From positions 124,001-188,000 of the forward strand of contig JAQTZA010000005.1 of the NCBI GenBank assembly GCA_028687995.1: a DNA stretch of 64,000 nt. The letters run 5' to 3'. Below the pieces are notes generated by a model. That model saw only the letters and a list, made by a program, of their open reading frames with translations, ran no database searches and was not told the origin of the DNA. This DNA is from Bacteroidales bacterium (GTDB lineage: Bacteria > Bacteroidota > Bacteroidia > Bacteroidales > UBA7332). A program made the translations under genes and the position numbers. Shown in pieces: positions 8,390 to 16,434 of the stretch. Every line of letters starts with the position of its first letter. Positions within the stretch are counted from its first letter, which is position 1.

Positions 8390-9238
8390 ATGTTCACATC
8401 TGCCAAATATATCAATCTGAACGGAACACTTCTCGACCTTTCCACACCTGTTGTGATGGGAATTGTGAATGCTACACCTGACTCATTTTACGAAGGAGGT
8501 CGTTTCCAGACGGAGAAAAGCATTGAAGAACGTACCTTGCAGATTGTGAATGAGGGTGCGAAAATCATTGATGTGGGTGCTTATTCAACACGACCTCAAG
8601 CTCAAGATATATCAGAAGAAGAGGAGTGGGAGAGGTTTCGTTTGGCACTCAAACACATCCGCCAAGTTGCTCCAGAAGTGGCTATTTCGGTCGATACTTT
8701 TCGAGCATCGGTAGCGGAACGTGCCTACGACGAATTTGGGATTGCGATGATAAACGATATTTCGGGGGGTGAATTGGATGAGAAAATGTTCGATATCGTT
8801 GCAAAATTGCGCATTCCGTATGTGATGATGCACCTCAAAGGCACACCACAAACGATGCAGCAGAATTGTGATTACGACAACATGATCCAAGAGATACTTT
8901 TCTATTTTTCGCGGAAAGTAGAGCAGTTGCGAAGCAAAGGAGTGTGCGATTTGATACTCGATCCTGGTTTTGGATTCAGTAAAACATTGGATCAGAATTA
9001 CCAATTGCTAAACCATTTATCCGATTTTGCTATTTTCGATTTGCCTTTGCTCGTTGGTGTTTCTCGCAAATCGATGATTTATAAATTCTTGAATGGAACG
9101 CCCGAAAGCAGTTTGAATGGAACGACTGTTCTCAACACACTTTCCATTTTGGGCGGAGCAAATATTTTGCGAGTACACGATGTGAAAGAGGCTGTGGAAA
9201 CGATACAATTAATCACCAAAACACAAAAATCATGTTAG
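8390..9238 (+). CDS. folP: Dihydropteroate synthase
   Basis: The 282-residue TIM-barrel enzyme condenses 6-hydroxymethyl-dihydropterin pyrophosphate with p-aminobenzoate in folate synthesis. Family motifs are in order: MGIVNATPDSFYEGGRF near residue 23, IIDVGAYSTRP, ISVDTFRASVAE, MINDISGG, YVMMHLKGTPQTMQ, LILDPGFGFSKT and LVGVSRKSMI. Length and motif order are normal. The ATG at 8390 starts in a divergent spacer facing the cyclotransferase gene. The last 7 bases overlap the start of cdaA, so the two genes are translationally coupled. The folP-cdaA order is a recurrent arrangement in Bacteroidota. Confidence 0.95.
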   Translation: MFTSAKYINLNGTLLDLSTPVVMGIVNATPDSFYEGGRFQTEKSIEERTLQIVNEGAKIIDVGAYSTRPQAQDISEEEEWERFRLALKHIRQVAPEVAISVDTFRASVAERAYDEFGIAMINDISGGELDEKMFDIVAKLRIPYVMMHLKGTPQTMQQNCDYDNMIQEILFYFSRKVEQLRSKGVCDLILDPGFGFSKTLDQNYQLLNHLSDFAIFDLPLLVGVSRKSMIYKFLNGTPESSLNGTTVLNTLSILGGANILRVHDVKEAVETIQLITKTQKSC

Positions 9239-10008
9239 AATACATTTCAATCAAAGATATTGTCGATATTATTCTGGTCGCCATTTTGTTGTTTTATACC
9301 TATCGACTAATGAAGGCTTCTGGAACGATGAATGTGTTTATCGGAGTGCTCACGATTATCGGTATTTGGTTGTTGGTGAGTCAGGTGTTGGGTATGAAAT
9401 TATTGGGTTCGATACTCGATAAATTGGTGAGTGTGGGTGTGATTGCGCTCGTGATTTTGTTTCAAGACGAAATCCGCCGTTTTCTGGTGAATTTGGGCTC
9501 GCATAAGCATTGGAAATATTTGATTCGACTCTTTTTTAGCAACAACGAAACAAAAATAGAACCGACACCGGTAATGCCAATAGTGATTGCATGTCGAAAT
9601 ATGGCGAAAAGCAAAACGGGTGCACTTATTGTTGTAGCAGGCGAAATGAGTTTGAATATTTATGAAAAAACCGGAGAACGAATCAATGCAGAATTGGGAA
9701 CACGGTTAATCGAAAATATATTCTTTAAAAACAGTCCTTTGCACGATGGTGCTTTGATTGTGGTTAATGATAAAATAGTATCGGCAGGATGCATTTTACC
9801 TGTTTCGCACGATACACAGTTGCCAAAAGAGTTGGGTCTAAGACACCGCGCCGCATTAGGAATAACGCTCGAAACAGATGCCAAAGTGATTGTGGTTTCG
9901 GAAGAAAAAGGGTCGATTTCGTTAGCCTATAAGAATCATCTGTTCAGAAATATTAGTACCGAAAAACTGGAAGCTTACCTTACACAAAACGAACTTGAAA
10001 TTCCATAA
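9232..10008 (+). CDS. cdaA: Diadenylate cyclase CdaA (c-di-AMP synthase)
   Basis: The 258-residue protein has three N-terminal membrane helices (about residues 9-25, 34-53 and 63-78), then a DisA_N-type cyclase domain. The signature residues are intact: SPLHDGALIV with DGA at 172-174 and LRHRAALG with RHR at 204-206. It makes c-di-AMP from two ATP on the cytosolic face of the membrane. It overlaps folP by 7 bases. The next gene, 23 nt downstream, is a cation/proton antiporter. c-di-AMP commonly controls K+ and cation transporters, so the context fits. Confidence 0.93.
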   Translation: MLEYISIKDIVDIILVAILLFYTYRLMKASGTMNVFIGVLTIIGIWLLVSQVLGMKLLGSILDKLVSVGVIALVILFQDEIRRFLVNLGSHKHWKYLIRLFFSNNETKIEPTPVMPIVIACRNMAKSKTGALIVVAGEMSLNIYEKTGERINAELGTRLIENIFFKNSPLHDGALIVVNDKIVSAGCILPVSHDTQLPKELGLRHRAALGITLETDAKVIVVSEEKGSISLAYKNHLFRNISTEKLEAYLTQNELEIP

Positions 10009-10031
10009 TCAAACTTGATAAGTTTACACAC

Positions 10032-12074
10032 ATGATGAGTCACTTTCAACTTCCGATAGAGAGCCCTACGTTGATTTTTTCAATTGTTTTGGCAATTATC
10101 CTTTTTGCACCGTTGCTGCTAAATAAGCTGAGAATTCCACATATTGTGGGATTAATTTTAGCGGGAATGCTGATTGGTCCCAATGGTTTTGGTATAGTGT
10201 TGTCCGACCGTAGTTTCGAGATTTTCGGAAAAGTAGGTCTGCTTTATTTGATGTTTCTGGCATCGTTGGAGATGAATCTGCTCGACTTCAAGCAAAACAA
10301 AACAAGAGGCATTACGTTTGGATTGCTTACTTTTTCTGTGCAAATGATTTTGGGAATTCTAGCAGGATTATATATACTTGATTTTAGTATAATAGCATCT
10401 GTATTGCTAGCTTCAATGTTTGCCTCGCACACACTAATCACCTATCCACTTCTGTATCGTTATGGAGTGACAAAACAACGATCAGTCACCATTACAATTT
10501 CAGGGACAATCATTACTGATCTTTTTGCATTGATTCTTTTGGCCATCATTGTTGGTATTCATAAAGGAGAGATGACGGGTTGGTTTTGGTTTAAATTAAT
10601 TGGACTTTTCGCTTCTTATTTAGGCTTTATTATTTTCACTTTTCCTCGCTTGGTTAAATATTTTTTTAAGAAATACGACGATAATATTCTTCAATTTATT
10701 TTTATTCTTAGTTTGATGTTTTTGTCTGCTTGGATGGCAGAAATTATTGGTCTTGAAGGTATTATTGGGGCCTTTTTGGCAGGAATAGTTTTGAATCGAT
10801 ATATTCCCAAGCTCTCTCCATTAATGAATCGTATCGAGTTTGTTGGTAATGCGCTATTTATACCCTATTTTTTGATTGGAGTGGGTATGTTGATCGATTT
10901 GAAAGTCCTTTTTAACGGAATTGATGCTCTTATTGTAGTGGCAACAATGACCGTATTAGCCATTTTTGGGAAATGGTTGGCAGCCTTCTTCACGCAAAAA
11001 ATATTTAAAATGAATAAAAATGAGCGTCAAATGATATTTGGGCTCAGTAATTCGCATGCGGCAGCTACTTTGGCTGTTGCATTAATTGGGCACAAAGTGG
11101 GTATTCTGAATCTCGATGTGATGAATGGAGCGATTATCCTTATTTTAATTTCGTGCACCGTGAGTTCATTTGTGACAGAAAAGGCCGCTAAACAGTTAGC
11201 GGTAGAACAGCACGACGACGAAGAGATGAGTATTGATCGACAAAACGAACGCATTCTGATACCTATCGCGAATCCTGCTACTGTTCAGAACCTAGTGAAT
11301 CTGGCCTTATTGATGAAGGATCCACGAAAGAAATCGAGATTGTATGCATTGGCAATTACTACCCAAGAAAATGATGCACGCGGTCTATCCGTTGCCTCCA
11401 AATTGCTAGAAAAAGTAGCACAGATAGCATCTGCTGCTGATACGTACGTGAAGCGAATTTCTCGTATTGATGTGAATGTGGCGAGTGGAATTATCCACAC
11501 CGTGCAAGAAAAAGACATTACCGAAATCATTGTAGGGTTGCATCAAAAAGCAAAAATTGTGGATTCGTTTTTTGGCTCTATGACAGAAGGAGTATTAAAT
11601 GGAACCAATCGGATGATTACGATTGCCAAATGCTCCATTCCGAGCAGTATGTTCTCTCGCATAGTAGTAGCAGTGCCTGCTAAAGCGGAACTCGAAACAG
11701 GTTTTTTACTTTGGGTGGATCGATTGGCAAACATGACCCGTCAGATTGGGTGTCGCATCATATTTTATGCCAATAAAGAGTCAGAAGAATCCCTTCGACA
11801 CGTGATAAAAAGTCAGAAATACAACATCCGAGCTGAATTTGAATTGCTTGACGATTGGGATGAATTGGAAACATTGACCAACGTGGTCATTGCAGACGAT
11901 CTGTTTGTGATTATTTGTGCTCGCAAATCGTCAAATTCATTTTCGCCTGCTTTTGAGAAATTACCACAGCAATTGTCGAAATATTTCTCGGAAAACAACA
12001 TTGCGCTGATCTACCCAACACAGTTTGGAGGAGTGGATTCGCCACTTTATTGTTCGCTCGACGATCGTTTGTAA
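10032..12074 (+). CDS. Cation/proton antiporter (CPA2, KefB/NapA-like) with C-terminal UspA-like region
   Basis: The 680-residue protein has about 12 membrane helices in residues 10-385. CPA2-like features include LRIPHIVGLILAGMLIGPNGFG near residue 37 and EGIIGAFLAGIVLNRYIP. Residues about 400-680 are soluble, begin ERILIPIANPATVQNLVNLALLM and resemble one or two universal-stress-protein units, one carrying ITEIIVGLHQKA. It should exchange Na+ or K+ for H+ across the inner membrane, with the cytosolic part sensing a nucleotide. Both the ion and the ligand are inference. The placement 23 nt after cdaA makes c-di-AMP a reasonable candidate ligand. Two adjacent ATGs (10032 and 10035) are possible starts. 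Confidence 0.82.
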   Translation: MMSHFQLPIESPTLIFSIVLAIILFAPLLLNKLRIPHIVGLILAGMLIGPNGFGIVLSDRSFEIFGKVGLLYLMFLASLEMNLLDFKQNKTRGITFGLLTFSVQMILGILAGLYILDFSIIASVLLASMFASHTLITYPLLYRYGVTKQRSVTITISGTIITDLFALILLAIIVGIHKGEMTGWFWFKLIGLFASYLGFIIFTFPRLVKYFFKKYDDNILQFIFILSLMFLSAWMAEIIGLEGIIGAFLAGIVLNRYIPKLSPLMNRIEFVGNALFIPYFLIGVGMLIDLKVLFNGIDALIVVATMTVLAIFGKWLAAFFTQKIFKMNKNERQMIFGLSNSHAAATLAVALIGHKVGILNLDVMNGAIILILISCTVSSFVTEKAAKQLAVEQHDDEEMSIDRQNERILIPIANPATVQNLVNLALLMKDPRKKSRLYALAITTQENDARGLSVASKLLEKVAQIASAADTYVKRISRIDVNVASGIIHTVQEKDITEIIVGLHQKAKIVDSFFGSMTEGVLNGTNRMITIAKCSIPSSMFSRIVVAVPAKAELETGFLLWVDRLANMTRQIGCRIIFYANKESEESLRHVIKSQKYNIRAEFELLDDWDELETLTNVVIADDLFVIICARKSSNSFSPAFEKLPQQLSKYFSENNIALIYPTQFGGVDSPLYCSLDDRL

Positions 12075-12087
12075 AATGCGATAATGG

Positions 12088-12118
12088 TTGCAGGTTGAAT
12101 GGATAAGCATTACCTTTG
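12088..12118 (+). promoter_or_regulatory. Promoter of metA
   Basis: TTG at 12088-12090 and TACCTTTG at 12111-12118 are 20 nt apart. The ATG at 12148 follows after 29 nt. No SAM-riboswitch-like leader fits in this short 5' UTR. Confidence 0.6.
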
Positions 12119-12147
12119 CAAAATCAACTTTCAATAATAAAGAACTC

Positions 12148-13065
12148 ATGCCTGTAAATTTACCTCAGAATCTTCCTGCGATTGAGCTACTCAAGCGCGA
12201 AAACATCTTCGTGATGGACGATTTGCGCGCTTCTGAACAAGATATCAGACCACTCAAAATATTGGTTCTCAACTTAATGCCCATAAAAATAACAACCGAA
12301 ACAGATTTGATTCGCTTGTTGTCGAATACCCCGTTGCAAATTGAGTTGACCTTGATGCACATCAAAGAGCATAACTCCAAAAATACGCCCATCGAGCATC
12401 TCGACGAGTTTTATGTCGATTTCGATGAGGTGAAATCTCAGAAATTTGATGGAATGATGATAACGGGAGCTCCTGTAGAACAACTTGAATTCGAAGAGGT
12501 TACTTATTGGGCACACATCAAAGAGATTTTTGATTGGGCAAAAACTAACGTGACTTCTACGCTTTATATTTGTTGGGCGGCTCAAGCGGGCTTGTATCAT
12601 TTCTATGGTGTTCCGAAATTTCCATTGGGCAAAAAGATGTTTGGTGTGTTCAATCATACCAAAAGTGATGCCACCAACCAAATTTTCAGAGGATTCGACG
12701 ACGAGTTTTTTGCACCTCACAGCCGCCATACCGAAATTCGCCGCGAGGACATTGAGAAAGTATCTGAGTTAACTCTCCTATCTGAATCAGACGAAGCGGG
12801 TGTTTACATCGTGATGGCGCGCAACGGTCGCGAGTTTTTTATCACCGGTCACTCGGAATATTCACCTCTGACATTGGATTCAGAATATAAACGTGATGTA
12901 ACAAAGGGATTATCCATCGAAATTCCCCGAAACTACTATCGAAACGACAATCCCGACAGCGCTCCGCTGGTTCGTTGGCGTGGTCATGCCAATCTACTTT
13001 TTGCCAACTGGCTCAACTACTTCGTCTATCAAGAGACGCCGTTCGATATCAATGAAATTAAGTAA
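12148..13065 (+). CDS. metA: Homoserine O-acetyltransferase of the MetA type
   Basis: The 305-residue MetA-family enzyme activates L-homoserine for methionine synthesis. Catalytic residues fall at the canonical numbers when translation starts at ATG 12148: Cys142 in [10 protein letters not shown], and His235 and Glu237 in TGHSEYSPL. Residue 111 is Glu ([10 protein letters not shown]). In E. coli the equivalent residue is Gly (succinyl-CoA), whereas Glu111 is the reported determinant of acetyl-CoA use, so an O-acetyltransferase is predicted despite the usual succinyltransferase label. A TTG-initiated frame from 12088 would include the promoter and is rejected. The stop is 12 nt before the start of the U32 gene, so the two are probably co-transcribed. 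Confidence 0.93.
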   Translation: MPVNLPQNLPAIELLKRENIFVMDDLRASEQDIRPLKILVLNLMPIKITTETDLIRLLSNTPLQIELTLMHIKEHNSKNTPIEHLDEFYVDFDEVKSQKFDGMMITGAPVEQLEFEEVTYWAHIKEIFDWAKTNVTSTLYICWAAQAGLYHFYGVPKFPLGKKMFGVFNHTKSDATNQIFRGFDDEFFAPHSRHTEIRREDIEKVSELTLLSESDEAGVYIVMARNGREFFITGHSEYSPLTLDSEYKRDVTKGLSIEIPRNYYRNDNPDSAPLVRWRGHANLLFANWLNYFVYQETPFDINEIK

Positions 13066-13077
13066 TTGCTCACATCC

Positions 13078-14325
13078 ATGCAACTTTCCGACTTTGAAAT
13101 AATGGCACCAGCCGGTTCGTACGAATCGCTGATGGGAGCCATTCAAGGAGGCGCCGACTCTATCTATTTCGGCATCGAAGGGCTCAATATGCGTGCCAAA
13201 TCTTCGAACAACTTCACCATCGACGACCTGCACGAGATTGCAAAAATCTGTCGTGAAAACGGGTTGAAAAGCTACCTTACGGTCAACACCGTGATCTACG
13301 ACAACGATATGTCGCTGCTCCACAAGATTATTGATGCAGCCAAAGAGGCAAATCTCACTGCTATCATCGCCAGCGATGTCTCTGCTATGATGTATGCTCG
13401 CACGGTTGGTGTTGAGGTGCATCTTTCTACTCAGCTGAATATCTCGAATGTGGAAGCGTTGCGCTTTTATGCCCAATTTGCCGATGTCGTTGTATTGGCG
13501 CGTGAGTTGAACATGGATCAGGTGAAACAGATTTTTGAAGCCATTCAACAACATAATATTGTGGGTCCTTCGGGTGAGTTGATTCGCATCGAGATGTTTT
13601 CGCACGGTGCTTTGTGCATGGCCGTTTCGGGAAAATGTTTCCTTAGCCTACACGAGCAAAATGTATCAGCGAACCGAGGTGCCTGCACACAAATTTGTCG
13701 ACGGGGTTATACGGTGAAAGATAAAGATTCGGATGTGGAACTCGAAATTGACAACCAATACATCATGTCGCCCAAAGATTTGCGCACGATTCACTTCATG
13801 GATCGAATGATTGAATCGGGTGTTCGTGTTTTCAAAATTGAAGGACGAGCTCGTGGAGCAGAATATGTGCGCACGGTCACCGAATGCTACAAAGAGGCGA
13901 TTATCGCCTATCTCGATGGCACGTACGGACAAGAAAAAGTGGACAATTGGACAGAAAGACTCAGCACTGTTTTCAATCGTGGATTTTGGGATGGATACTA
14001 CCTCGGACAGAAATTGGGTGAATGGACAGGAAACTACGGAAACGCCGCCACCAAACGCAAAATTCAGATAGGAAAAGGGGTGAAATATTTCCCGAATGCT
14101 GGTGTGGCAGAGTTTCTAATGGAATCTGCCTCGTTGAAAGTTGGGGACGAAATATTGATTACCGGACCTACTACTGGAGCCATCACTACGATCATTGAAG
14201 AGATACGAGTTGACCTGAAATCGGTAGAAGAGACTGTGAAAGGTGAGCTATTTTCGATAAAAATAGCCGATAAAATTCGACCATCCGATAAACTATTTAA
14301 ATGGGTGGATGCAAAAGAGGCGTAA
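13078..14325 (+). CDS. U32 family protein (peptidase U32 / tRNA hydroxylation TrhP-like)
   Basis: The 415-residue protein starts MQLSDFEIMAPAGSYESLMGAIQGGAD, the standard N-terminus of the U32 family. The family signature is clear at about residues 177-212: FSHGALCMAVSGKCFLS and SANRGACTQICRR, with four Cys that could hold a cluster. It is followed by MSPKDLRTI and KIEGRARGAEYV. Family members were first called collagenases, but characterised bacterial ones of this size act in RNA hydroxylation (TrhP on tRNA U34). The name should stay at family level. An in-frame TTG at 13066 directly follows the metA stop codon. The ATG 12 nt further on is chosen because the conserved text begins there. Confidence 0.87.
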   Translation: MQLSDFEIMAPAGSYESLMGAIQGGADSIYFGIEGLNMRAKSSNNFTIDDLHEIAKICRENGLKSYLTVNTVIYDNDMSLLHKIIDAAKEANLTAIIASDVSAMMYARTVGVEVHLSTQLNISNVEALRFYAQFADVVVLARELNMDQVKQIFEAIQQHNIVGPSGELIRIEMFSHGALCMAVSGKCFLSLHEQNVSANRGACTQICRRGYTVKDKDSDVELEIDNQYIMSPKDLRTIHFMDRMIESGVRVFKIEGRARGAEYVRTVTECYKEAIIAYLDGTYGQEKVDNWTERLSTVFNRGFWDGYYLGQKLGEWTGNYGNAATKRKIQIGKGVKYFPNAGVAEFLMESASLKVGDEILITGPTTGAITTIIEEIRVDLKSVEETVKGELFSIKIADKIRPSDKLFKWVDAKEA

Positions 14326-14352
14326 CTTTTTTACAATAATAACATTACTCGG

Positions 14353-14390
14353 CCCATCGGTTTTTCATAAATCGATGGGTTTGTTGTTTT
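14353..14390 (+). terminator. Terminator after the U32 gene
   Basis: CCCATCG (14353-14359) pairs with CGATGGG (14373-14379) and is followed by the T-rich stretch TTTGTTGTTTTAT. It lies 27 nt after the stop. Confidence 0.6.
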
Positions 14391-14479
14391 ATGATATCGG
14401 GTTTTTTTGAGCTTTGATTACAATTCGTCACTGGAAGCATCAAAAAGATAAAGATTTAATACAAAAGGTGTTGCGAATT

Positions 14480-14511
14480 TTTGATTATGTAATTTTAAAC
14501 CATTAGTTTTG
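14480..14511 (+). promoter_or_regulatory. Promoter of the chorismate mutase gene
   Basis: TTTG at 14480-14483 and TAGTTTTG at 14504-14511 are 20 nt apart. The GTG start at 14543 follows after 31 nt. Confidence 0.6.
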
Positions 14512-14542
14512 TGCGTAATTTATCGCAAAAGTCAACAATACC

Positions 14543-14851
14543 GTGGAATTAGAGAAAAAACCTACCGAATGCGCCAGCAAAGAAGAGATTCGGGCGCACA
14601 TCGACCAAATTGACAGAGAGATTATTCGCCTCTTTTCGTTGCGCTTTCAATACGTGAGCGAAATAGTGAAATTCAAAACAGATGCCGAAAGTGTGGTTGC
14701 TATCGATCGCAAAAATCAAGTGATAAAAGCACGCGGCGAGTGGGCTGAAGAGATGGGACTCGACAAAGAGACCTTCCAACAAATTTACAATTTTCTTATT
14801 GATCACAATATCAGCAAAGAGCTAGAGATTCTTCAGGCTGGGGGGAAGTGA
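14543..14851 (+). CDS. Chorismate mutase, AroQ fold (PchB-like)
   Basis: The 102-residue, all-helical protein begins at a GTG. No in-frame ATG occurs before residue 71 and the first helix (EIRAHIDQIDREIIRLFSLR) is needed for the fold, so the GTG start is favoured. Active-site candidates are Arg in EEIRAHID, Arg in SLRFQYV, Lys in VKFK and Arg in IDRKNQV. The text RFQYV...K...RGEWAEEMGLD resembles the PchB/isochorismate-pyruvate lyase branch more than the E. coli PheA/TyrA branch. It therefore either makes prephenate or acts on isochorismate, and the sequence does not decide. The gene is monocistronic or weakly linked to the aldolase 128 nt downstream. Confidence 0.8.
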   Translation: MELEKKPTECASKEEIRAHIDQIDREIIRLFSLRFQYVSEIVKFKTDAESVVAIDRKNQVIKARGEWAEEMGLDKETFQQIYNFLIDHNISKELEILQAGGK

Positions 14852-14859
14852 AAAAAGGA

Positions 14860-14975
14860 ATTGAGTAACTGATTAATTGATTAATCGAGAGAACGTCATT
14901 CGACATACGACTTACCACTTTTCACTTATGGAAGCGGAACGACTTATAACTTATAATTTTAAACTCATAACTCTT
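14860..14975. repeat. Dispersed low-complexity repeat between chorismate mutase and aldolase genes
   Basis: The spacer is built of short reiterated words: GATTAATTGATTAAT, CATACGACTTACCACTT, GACTTATAACTTATAA and AACTCATAACTC. The words GACTTATAACTTA and ACGACTTA also appear at 55319-55342, and related ones at 7205-7275. No gene is visible in it. Confidence 0.5.
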
Positions 14976-14979
14976 TAAA

Positions 14980-15930
14980 ATGTATTACAAGAATATCAAA
15001 GTGATGGATTGCACCGTGCGCGACGGTGGATTGATGAACAAGTGGCAGTTTAGTGACGATTTTGTACGTGGCGTTTACAATGCGTGCGTAGAAGCTGGTA
15101 TCGACTATATGGAGATTGGTTACCTGAGTAGCGAAAAAGCGTTCGACCGCAACGTGGTTGGTCCTTGGAAATTTTGCCACCAAAAAGATTTGGAGCGCAT
15201 CGTAGGCAAAAACGAAACCAACCTCAAACTTTCGGCGATGGCAGACATCGGTCGTATTGAGTTAGATGATATTCCGTATGCTGCGGATAGTGCGTTGGAT
15301 ATGATTCGCGTGGCGTGCTATGTACATCAAGTGGACAAAGCCATCGAATTGGCACATCACTGTATGGACAAAGGCTACGAGACCTGCATCAACCTGATGG
15401 CGGTATCGAAAGTGGGCGAGATTGAACTCGACGAAGCGTTGCAAGACATTGCCAAATCACGCGTTCCAGTATTTTATGCGGTGGATAGTTTCGGTAGCAT
15501 GTATGTGGATTCGGTCGAGCATTTGGTTCGCAAGTATGTGAAAGCACTTCCGGGCAAAGAGATCGGTATTCATGCTCACAACAACATGCAGTTGGCAATG
15601 TCGAATACCATCACCGCACTCAAAGAGGGTTGCACCATGCTCGATTCTACCTTAATGGGACTTGGACGAGGCGCCGGAAACTGCCCGATTGAGATCTTGA
15701 TTGCATTCCTCAAAAACCCGAAATACCGCTTGTTGCCGTTGTTGAAAGTGATTCAAGACCATGTTCACCCCATGCAACAGCAGATCGATTGGGGCTATCA
15801 CATTCCTTACATGGTGAGTGGTGCAATGAACGAACACCCGCGCAAAAGCCTCGAATGGATGGATTCGGACAAGAAAAACGATTTCGTTCAGTTCCTGAAA
15901 GATATGCACGACAACGAAGTATTGGAGTAG
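14980..15930 (+). CDS. DRE-TIM metallolyase-type aldolase (HMGL-like)
   Basis: The 316-residue protein starts MYYKNIKVMDCTVRDGGL, the (D)xTxRDGG variant of the DRE motif with a metal-binding Asp. It ends its catalytic core with EIGIHAHNNMQLAM (metal-binding HxH) and LMGLGRGAGNCPIE. This is the HMG-CoA-lyase/isopropylmalate-synthase/4-hydroxy-2-oxovalerate-aldolase superfamily. The C-terminal part resembles the communication region of the short aldolases and lacks the LeuA regulatory domain. The reaction should be a Mg- or Mn-dependent C-C bond cleavage or condensation on a 2-oxo acid. The substrate is unknown. It lies between the chorismate mutase gene and the PqqD operon but is closed by its own terminator. 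Confidence 0.78.
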   Translation: MYYKNIKVMDCTVRDGGLMNKWQFSDDFVRGVYNACVEAGIDYMEIGYLSSEKAFDRNVVGPWKFCHQKDLERIVGKNETNLKLSAMADIGRIELDDIPYAADSALDMIRVACYVHQVDKAIELAHHCMDKGYETCINLMAVSKVGEIELDEALQDIAKSRVPVFYAVDSFGSMYVDSVEHLVRKYVKALPGKEIGIHAHNNMQLAMSNTITALKEGCTMLDSTLMGLGRGAGNCPIEILIAFLKNPKYRLLPLLKVIQDHVHPMQQQIDWGYHIPYMVSGAMNEHPRKSLEWMDSDKKNDFVQFLKDMHDNEVLE

Positions 15931-15955
15931 AAATATTTCATTTTAATAAATCCAT

Positions 15956-15996
15956 AAAAGCGACAATCGGAGATAGAATCTGATTGTCGCTTTTTT
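15956..15996 (+). terminator. Strong terminator after the aldolase gene
   Basis: AAAAGCGACAATC (15956-15968) pairs with GATTGTCGCTTTT (15982-15994) followed by a T run. It isolates the aldolase gene from the PqqD operon downstream. Confidence 0.8.
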
Positions 15997-16143
15997 GTTG
16001 GAACAAAGGTCGATTGAATTATCCATTGATTTTCACTGAAAATATCACCCATCTGACCCCGAAAATACCCCGAAAAAACTGCTTTCCACTTATTTAATGC
16101 GGCATTTTGCTGAAATCGCTTTTTTTCTCACATTCATTCCACT

Positions 16144-16151
16144 TATCTTTG
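16144..16151 (+). promoter_or_regulatory. -7 box of the PqqD-ATP-grasp operon
   Basis: TATCTTTG matches TAnnTTTG, 42 nt before the first ATG (16194). At the expected -33 position only a T-run (16119-16126) is present, so an activator-dependent or weak promoter is possible. Confidence 0.5.
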
Positions 16152-16193
16152 ATTCATCATCACAAACAATAACCTACTATAAACAAAACCAAG

Positions 16194-16433
16194 ATGAAAC
16201 TCAAGAAAAATATTGCCACCAGCGGCGAAGGATTTATATTTAATCCGGGTACTGGAGATTCGTTCTCTACGAACGAAATAGGAGCGGAAATCATCACGCT
16301 GCTCAAAGAAGAAAAGTCGGTCGCTGAAATCACTCAACTTATCAGTGGGAAATACGATGTAGATGCCAGTCAATTCGAAAACGATCTCGACGATTTTGCG
16401 GCGCAATTGAAGGACTATTCAATATTAGAATAA
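16194..16433 (+). CDS. PqqD-like peptide-binding protein (RRE fold)
   Basis: The 79-residue protein begins MKLKKNIATSGEGFIFNPGTGDSFSTNEIGAEIITLLKEE (shown here in parts: strand GEGFIFNPGTGDSF, helix NEIGAEIITLL) and continues with a winged-helix-like YDVDASQFENDLDDFAAQL. This is the PqqD family pattern of N-terminal hairpin plus helical bundle. PqqD proteins bind a leader peptide and present it to a modifying enzyme. The ATP-grasp gene starts one base after the stop codon (TAAGATG), so the partner is probably that enzyme. No precursor peptide gene is visible within 250 bases on either side. Confidence 0.8.
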   Translation: MKLKKNIATSGEGFIFNPGTGDSFSTNEIGAEIITLLKEEKSVAEITQLISGKYDVDASQFENDLDDFAAQLKDYSILE

Positions 16434-16434
16434 G

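Noticed and set aside
12088..12147. SAM riboswitch in front of metA
   Set aside because: The promoter leaves only about 29 nt of leader, too short for a SAM aptamer.
12994..13605. 203-codon minus-strand frame opposite the U32 gene
   Set aside because: The U32 signature on the plus strand is unambiguous and the antisense product has no motif.
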